Below, piece by piece: positions 59,871 through 64,000 of a stretch of DNA of 64,000 nucleotides. Source of the stretch: Fen-1362 sp964597035 (GTDB lineage Bacteria > Planctomycetota > Phycisphaerae > Sedimentisphaerales > Anaerobacaceae); NCBI GenBank assembly GCA_964597035.1, contig CAZQWM010000002.1, positions 124,001-188,000 of the forward strand. Direction: 5' to 3'. The translations under genes were made by a program, and so were the position numbers. The notes beneath the pieces were generated by a model. The model was not told where the DNA came from. It was given only the letters and a program-made list of their open reading frames with translations, and did not search any database. Positions within the stretch are counted from its first letter, which is position 1; each line of letters opens with the position of its first letter.

Positions 59871-60869
59871 TTAGGAAGCAACTCTTAAGACTGCCGCGGC
59901 ACGCAACTGCGAGCGCTTTATCCTCAAAAGAACATCATTGGCCTGTTCGAGCGGGAATTCTTCTATCGTCGGCCTAATTGGAATCTCCGCAGCAAGAGGC
60001 AAAAACTCCTCCGCGTCCTTGCGGGTAACATTAGCAACGCTTTTTACTTCTTTTTCGAGCCAGAGATACTCGCCATAATCGAGGGCTGGCACTGGTGTTT
60101 CCTTGCGGATGGCGTTTATTACTAATCGGCCGCCTCGATTGAGAACCGCCAGTGCATCGCGAACACACTCCCCCACAGGCGTAAAATCCATAATCTTGTC
60201 CAACTTCGTCGGCGGCTCATCACCAGACCTGCCGGTCCATACCGCGCCCAATGCTCTCGCTAATTCAGCATGCTGCTCGGTCTTTGTAAATACGAATATC
60301 GGGCTGTCCGGAAACTTGTGTTTGATGATTTGAATCACGATATGCGCCGAAGCACCAAATCCAAACAGGCCGACATTTTCCCCGTTTCTTATTTGTGCAA
60401 GGCGCAGCGTGCGATACCCTATAACGCCCGCGCACAGAAGCGGCGCCGCCTGCGAATCGCTGAACGCATCCGGAATCGGATAAGCAAAATCCTGCCCGAT
60501 TACCATATATTCAGCGTAACCGCCGTCGGCGTCCTTGCCCGTCCATTGTGCTTCAAGGCAAAGATTCTCCAGCCCGGTTTTGCAGAAGTCGCACTTCCCA
60601 CAGCATCGATACAGCCAGGTAACACCCACGCGGTCGCCGGTCTTGAATTTACTCGCCCCTCCGCCTGACTTCGCCACCGTGCCGACAACCTGATGCCCCG
60701 GCACAACCGGCAGCTTCGTTTGCAACCTTCCTTCGACCTCATCCAAATCCGTATGACACGCCCCGCAAACACTGACTTTAATGAGTATTTCCCTTTCCTT
60801 GGGTTTCAGTATCGGCAATTCATCTAAAACTAATGGTTGTCCCGGCTTCTTCAGAACCATCGCCTTCAT
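59871..60869 (-). CDS. Zinc-dependent alcohol dehydrogenase
   Basis: 332 residues from ATG 60869. GroES-like domain with catalytic-zinc residues C36 (VCGACHTDLD) and GHQVVG, structural-zinc cysteines CCGKCDFCKTGLENLC, and a Rossmann domain (VGLFGFGASAHIVIQIIKHK). The structure suggests a class of short NAD(P)-dependent dehydrogenases acting on alcohols or aldehydes. Its ATG overlaps the stop of the macro-domain gene (ATGA), so it is translationally coupled. Confidence 0.9.
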   Translation of the reverse strand: MKAMVLKKPGQPLVLDELPILKPKEREILIKVSVCGACHTDLDEVEGRLQTKLPVVPGHQVVGTVAKSGGGASKFKTGDRVGVTWLYRCCGKCDFCKTGLENLCLEAQWTGKDADGGYAEYMVIGQDFAYPIPDAFSDSQAAPLLCAGVIGYRTLRLAQIRNGENVGLFGFGASAHIVIQIIKHKFPDSPIFVFTKTEQHAELARALGAVWTGRSGDEPPTKLDKIMDFTPVGECVRDALAVLNRGGRLVINAIRKETPVPALDYGEYLWLEKEVKSVANVTRKDAEEFLPLAAEIPIRPTIEEFPLEQANDVLLRIKRSQLRAAAVLRVAS

Positions 60870-61396
60870 TTTGACATCATTCCCTTCAGGCAATCCTCGA
60901 ACACCTCGTAGCTTTCCCTGCCAAAAAGACAAAACACAACTCTTTCAAGCCCGGTCTGTCCCTTCAGGTAATCTATCGTCGTGCCGAGCATAATCTCGGC
61001 GCAGCGATCGATGGGAAAGCCGAAGATGCCGGCGCTTATCGCTGGAAATGAAATGCTTTTGAGCTTGTGCTTGTCCGCAACTTTCAGCGAGTTCAGCGTT
61101 GCGTTCTTGAGCTTTCTGTCCTCATCACCCTCGCCCATTCTCGGCCCGACCGCATGAATGACGTACTTGGCTTTCAGATTCCCTCCCCCTGTGACGACTG
61201 CCCCGCCCACGAATGTGCCGCCTTTTTTTTCGCATTCCTGCTGTATTGCTGGTCCGCCTTTTCGCCTTATAGCGCCTGCAACCCCACCGCCAAGAACCAG
61301 TTGAGCATTGGCCGCGTTGACTATTGCATCGGTCTCCATCTCTGTTATATCTCCGTCGACAAGTGCTACGACGGCCTTACCTGCCTTTATTTCCAT
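60866..61396 (-). CDS. Macro-domain protein (ADP-ribose / O-acetyl-ADP-ribose hydrolase type)
   Basis: 176 residues: VDGDITEMETDAIVNAANAQ, LVLGGGVAGAIRRKGGPAIQ, GGNLKAKYVIHAVGPRMGEG and PAISAGIFGFP. The NAAN and GGGV(A)G loops bind ADP-ribose. Likely removes ADP-ribose or acyl-ADP-ribose adducts. First gene of a two-gene unit with the dehydrogenase. Confidence 0.92.
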   Translation of the reverse strand: MEIKAGKAVVALVDGDITEMETDAIVNAANAQLVLGGGVAGAIRRKGGPAIQQECEKKGGTFVGGAVVTGGGNLKAKYVIHAVGPRMGEGDEDRKLKNATLNSLKVADKHKLKSISFPAISAGIFGFPIDRCAEIMLGTTIDYLKGQTGLERVVFCLFGRESYEVFEDCLKGMMSK

Positions 61397-61469
61397 AAGA
61401 GTCCCCGCTTAAATGCCTGCTTATAGATTACACCACGAAAAAAAGAATGAAAGCGAAATTTACCAGCGC

Positions 61470-61510
61470 AAAAAACAAGGGCCGCCAGGTCCATAAAGAC
61501 CGGCCGGCCC
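61470..61510 (-). terminator. Intrinsic terminator of the second PEP-CTERM gene
   Basis: Minus strand: a stem of about 13 bp with two mismatches (GGGCCGGCCGGTC against GGACCTGGCGGCCC), 5-nt loop, then TTGTTTTTT. It follows the stop by about 25 nt. Confidence 0.7.
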
Positions 61511-61534
61511 CCGGAAGCTCCTGCTCTTTATTCT

Positions 61535-62194
61535 TTACAGAACGTGACGCCTCTTTAACAGTCCCACAACCACTACACCAAAACCACCAAGCAAAATGCC
61601 CGCCGGATCGGGAACAACTATCCGAACAAGCTGGTCCTGGCGTAATTTGCCACAACAATAAAGATTCAGAACGCGGACATCCCCGATATCAGTCCAGCCG
61701 CAACCAAGTGCCGCCTGATATAGCTCATCCTGCAAAGAATTATCTCCGTCAGTCCACGTTTGGATACGTTCGCCCTCGAGAAACCATATGACACCCTGTA
61801 GCGCGCCGGCTGAAATCTCTCTTCCAACTCCAGGAGTATAGTCATATCCATAGCTGGCTAGCGCGCCATCGCAAAAAGCGTCATACAAAAATGCAGTCAT
61901 CGGGTCGATTGGGTCACCTCCACCTCCTACACCACCGTCTATCGCTTTAGTGTTGACTACGGCTGAATATGGAACACCCAGCGAGATATACTCATTGTAC
62001 TCAACACAGAACGTCTGAACGCCAACTCCGTCAATCAGGCCCGGAACCTTATGAGGATAAAGTGTAAATTCACCTCCCACGCCAGACCAATAGCCATCCT
62101 GACGAGTTAAAACAACTGTTGGACCGGCAATTAAGGAACTCGAAAAAATGCTCAAAACTGCGATAACCACACTATAGCGTATTACCCTGTTCAT
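61535..62194 (-). CDS. PEP-CTERM sorting-domain protein
   Basis: 219-residue secreted protein. Signal MNRVIRYSVVIAVLSIFSSS with LIAG before cleavage; a mature domain with GVQTFCVEYNEYISLGVPYS and ALQGVIWFLEGERI, a pattern found in other planctomycete PEP-CTERM proteins; C-terminus VPDPAGILLGGFGVVVVGLL then KRRHVL. GGAGG lies 6 nt before the ATG. Own promoter and terminator, so a single-gene unit. Confidence 0.9.
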   Translation of the reverse strand: MNRVIRYSVVIAVLSIFSSSLIAGPTVVLTRQDGYWSGVGGEFTLYPHKVPGLIDGVGVQTFCVEYNEYISLGVPYSAVVNTKAIDGGVGGGGDPIDPMTAFLYDAFCDGALASYGYDYTPGVGREISAGALQGVIWFLEGERIQTWTDGDNSLQDELYQAALGCGWTDIGDVRVLNLYCCGKLRQDQLVRIVVPDPAGILLGGFGVVVVGLLKRRHVL

Positions 62195-62299
62195 ATTTTC
62201 CTCCGTATAGAGTCCAAAAGGTTTTTGCTTCTAAGGGTTTTCCAAATCTGGTAGGGTTGGTCAACTTAGATTCCCATCCCTAAACTTCCAAGTTTGCCT
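62195..62299 (-). other. Leader of the second PEP-CTERM gene
   Basis: About 95 nt between predicted start (~62293) and ATG. Ends in CGGAGG; no clear hairpin recognised. Confidence 0.4.
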
Positions 62300-62328
62300 A
62301 TTTTAGCGTTTTCCTTAGCCGTTGTCAA
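62300..62328 (-). promoter_or_regulatory. Promoter of the second PEP-CTERM gene
   Basis: Minus strand TTGACA (62328-62323), 17-nt spacer, TAAAAT (62305-62300). One mismatch to the full consensus. Confidence 0.85.
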
Positions 62329-62728
62329 TGACTATCTTAAAATTTTGCCTATTTATACAATTTTCTTGGGTCCTTGTTTAATATGGGGATGTAGCGGTAC
62401 CTCCTCTATTACAAAGATCCTAGCATTTACAAGTCTCGAAAAGCTGCGTTTGGGGTGCTAAAGTGCGGTTTTTACCGGGTTATGAACTCACATTAGGCCA
62501 TCAGAGTGCAAAATTGTCTTATTCTTAGGGATTCAGCGGCTTTTTCCTACGCAATAGGAAGGATTAACCTGAATAAGACTTAACCGGCCGGCGCAGAGGC
62601 CAACCGGGCTCGACCACATTTTTTTAAGATTAAGGCCGGTTTGCAGAAATAGAAACTATCCAGCATAAAAATAGCTCGCCAGCTATCCGCTTGGAGTGAG
62701 ACGTTTTCTGAAAAGACATCCGAAAAAA
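62329..62728. repeat. Intergenic region with nested inverted repeats
   Basis: 400 nt with no supported gene. At 62516-62579 GTCTTATTC pairs with GAATAAGAC and AGG with CCT, enclosing TTCCTA (62544-62549) and TAGGAA (62555-62560), a stacked hairpin. At 62582-62641 AACCGGCC pairs with GGCCGGTT across 44 nt. Could be a mobile-element remnant or a structured RNA; nothing decides between them. Confidence 0.55.
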
Positions 62729-62863
62729 CTACCAGTAATGGCTTTTCAGGTCGTTGAAAATCTCACGCTTGTTTTGCCAGCTGTGACTGTCTACGTGTGG
62801 CAGGCGAAGCTTCCAGCAGAATAGTGCCTGTAACCATTGCAGCAACCACCGAAGCAATCTCAT
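62729..62863 (-). CDS. Small protein, 44 residues, unknown
   Basis: From ATG 62863: MRLLRWLLQWLQALFCWKLR then LPHVDSHSWQNKREIFNDLK, ending SHYW. The start has GGAGG 5 nt upstream, and a promoter-like TTATCC-17-TATACT precedes it with a very short leader. The first part is hydrophobic/amphipathic and basic, the rest hydrophilic. No family recognised. Confidence 0.5.
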   Translation of the reverse strand: MRLLRWLLQWLQALFCWKLRLPHVDSHSWQNKREIFNDLKSHYW

Positions 62864-62939
62864 AGTACCCTCCATTTTAAAGTATACAATAAACACCTCG
62901 TAAGGATAACCGCAACAATTGCTTGGCAACTACCGAACG

Positions 62940-64000
62940 TCAATAAACTACAGGTATTTCGCCCCAGGAGGTTGTAAATCGTTTGGACCGGCGGCGAAAT
63001 CTCACCTGCCAGTCCTGAATAAGTCCTTCCGCCGCCCAGCGAAGCGGCGAATCCTCCCTGGCGTTTATCGCATCCACAGCCCCCATCAGCCGTCGTCTCT
63101 TCTCAATCTCCAACCGCCCGAACAGACCCCGCTGCATCTGATTTTCAGCAACAAGCTCCGCCATTACAACACCGCATTTTTTGAACCGGCAATTTTTGCG
63201 GTAGAGTTTTTCGACGCTCAACAATGCCGTCCTGATAAGCTCTGTTGTATCATTAGTCGACACGGCAAACTCGACCGTATGAGAATTGAAATACCTGTTC
63301 TCAATGAACCTGCTGGTCGTTACAAAAACGGTCATCGTGCCCGCCGCCAGCCCTTGTTCTCTCAACCTCTCACCCGCCCTGGCCGCGTAGCTGGCCGCCG
63401 CTTCCTTCAACTTATCTACCGACTCGACCGACTCGCCGAACATACGCGATACAATTATCGTCTTTTTCAAAGGCGGGTTCTGCTCCAGTTGATAGCAGCA
63501 TATCCCCCTCAGCTCATACACGGTCCTCACCCCCACCACGCCAAACCGCTCTCTAATCCAGCCGATACTCGCCTTACTCATATCGAGCGCCGTTTTAATG
63601 CCCGCCTTTTTCAACCTGATTGCCGTTCTGATACCCACCCCCCAGACCTTTTCCACCGGCACAATAGCAAGCGCACGCTCCAGGTTCACCGAACCGCTCA
63701 AATCCACCACCCCATCCGCCTTTGCAGACCTTTTCGCTATATAGTTGGCTGCCTTCGCGACCGTCTTTGTCGCGCCGATGCCGATTGATACAGGCAGCCC
63801 CGTCCACTTCTTGACTGTCCGCCGTATCTGCAGACCGTAATCCGGCATACCAACCTTGAAACCACCGAGATTCAAAAACGCCTCGTCAATCGAATACACC
63901 TCTATAGCCGGCGCAAAAACAGACAAAGTTGTCATCACCCTGCCGGACATATCCGCGTAAAGCGTATAGTTCGAAGAAAACGTCTCAATTTTGTGCCTTT
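62940..64000 (-). CDS. umuC: Y-family DNA polymerase (UmuC type), 5' end outside window
   Basis: At least 353 residues; the frame is open to base 64000. Matches UmuC/DinB-type translesion polymerases: HKIETFSSNYTLYADMSGRV at the N-side, EVYSIDEAFLNLGGF (palm acidic SIDEAF), GLPVSIGIGATKTVAKAANY, VWGVGIRTAIRLKKAGI (HhH) and C-terminal MQRGLFGRLEIEKRRRLMGA, the UmuC-like DUF region. UmuC rather than DinB is inferred from this C-terminal region and YTLYADMSGRV. A UmuD-like partner would lie off-window upstream. Confidence 0.9.
   Translation of the reverse strand, partial: RHKIETFSSNYTLYADMSGRVMTTLSVFAPAIEVYSIDEAFLNLGGFKVGMPDYGLQIRRTVKKWTGLPVSIGIGATKTVAKAANYIAKRSAKADGVVDLSGSVNLERALAIVPVEKVWGVGIRTAIRLKKAGIKTALDMSKASIGWIRERFGVVGVRTVYELRGICCYQLEQNPPLKKTIIVSRMFGESVESVDKLKEAAASYAARAGERLREQGLAAGTMTVFVTTSRFIENRYFNSHTVEFAVSTNDTTELIRTALLSVEKLYRKNCRFKKCGVVMAELVAENQMQRGLFGRLEIEKRRRLMGAVDAINAREDSPLRWAAEGLIQDWQVRFRRRSKRFTTSWGEIPVVY

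Noticed and set aside
61428..61658. 76-codon minus frame downstream of the second PEP-CTERM gene
   Set aside because: It overlaps the PEP-CTERM 3' end and runs through the terminator stem; composition is not protein-like.

Overview
This window reads as chromosomal DNA of a planctomycete, most likely of the class Phycisphaerae. That is an inference from several traits: two PEP-CTERM proteins with a PAPGALLLAGIG-type or PDPAGILLGG-type tail, an EF-Tu with a rebuilt switch I, an L22 fused to an HTH-like domain, an S3 with a long tail, zinc-binding (C+) forms of S4, S14 and L36, and many lineage-typical orphan proteins. Composition is near 50% GC and nothing suggests a recent large insertion.

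Positions 1-33.1 kb are one uninterrupted minus-strand block of translation and transcription genes. In transcription order it runs tRNA-Thr(GGT), tuf, rpmG, tRNA-Trp(CCA), secE, nusG, rplK-rplA-rplJ-rplL, rpoB-rpoC, rpsL-rpsG-fusA, then the full S10 set (rpsJ to rpsQ), the spc set (rplN to secY), adk, map, infA, rpmJ, rpsM-rpsK-rpsD, rpoA and a cut-off rplQ. A strong terminator separates rpsG from fusA. A near-consensus promoter just after fusA feeds the S10 operon through a leader of about 410 nt.

33.3-40.8 kb: a HEAT-repeat lipoprotein and xerD (minus), a PEP-CTERM protein with its own promoter and a long structured leader, then an operon of a small lipoprotein, galE and a eukaryote-type hexokinase. 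40.8-47.3 kb: larE and a C_GCAxxG_C_C protein behind tRNA-Thr(CGT). Divergent from these, behind a consensus promoter, is an operon of a PilT-like ATPase, a membrane-anchored GspE relative that has lost its P-loop lysine, and a CvpA-like membrane protein; a 49-residue protein follows on the other strand.

47.7-54.7 kb holds the most unusual locus. Four tightly overlapped minus-strand genes encode an AmmeMemoRadiSam radical SAM enzyme, a 60-residue twin-arginine-like membrane peptide, a membrane-anchored Memo-AMMECR1 fusion, and a 1311-residue protein. The last joins a degenerate spermidine-synthase-like membrane module, an FMN-binding domain with a TGATISS flavinylation motif, and a NosR/NapH-type [4Fe-4S] membrane module. 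This looks like an electron-transfer chain across the membrane that serves the Memo/AMMECR1/radical SAM set.

54.8-64 kb: a PAC2-family protein, then a minus-strand cluster of polX, a THEP1-type NTPase, a SagB-type nitroreductase and rtcA (polX and the NTPase are split by a 22-bp direct repeat), a macro-domain protein coupled to a zinc alcohol dehydrogenase, a second PEP-CTERM protein with its own promoter and terminator, a 44-residue peptide, an intergenic region with nested inverted repeats, and a cut-off umuC-type polymerase.
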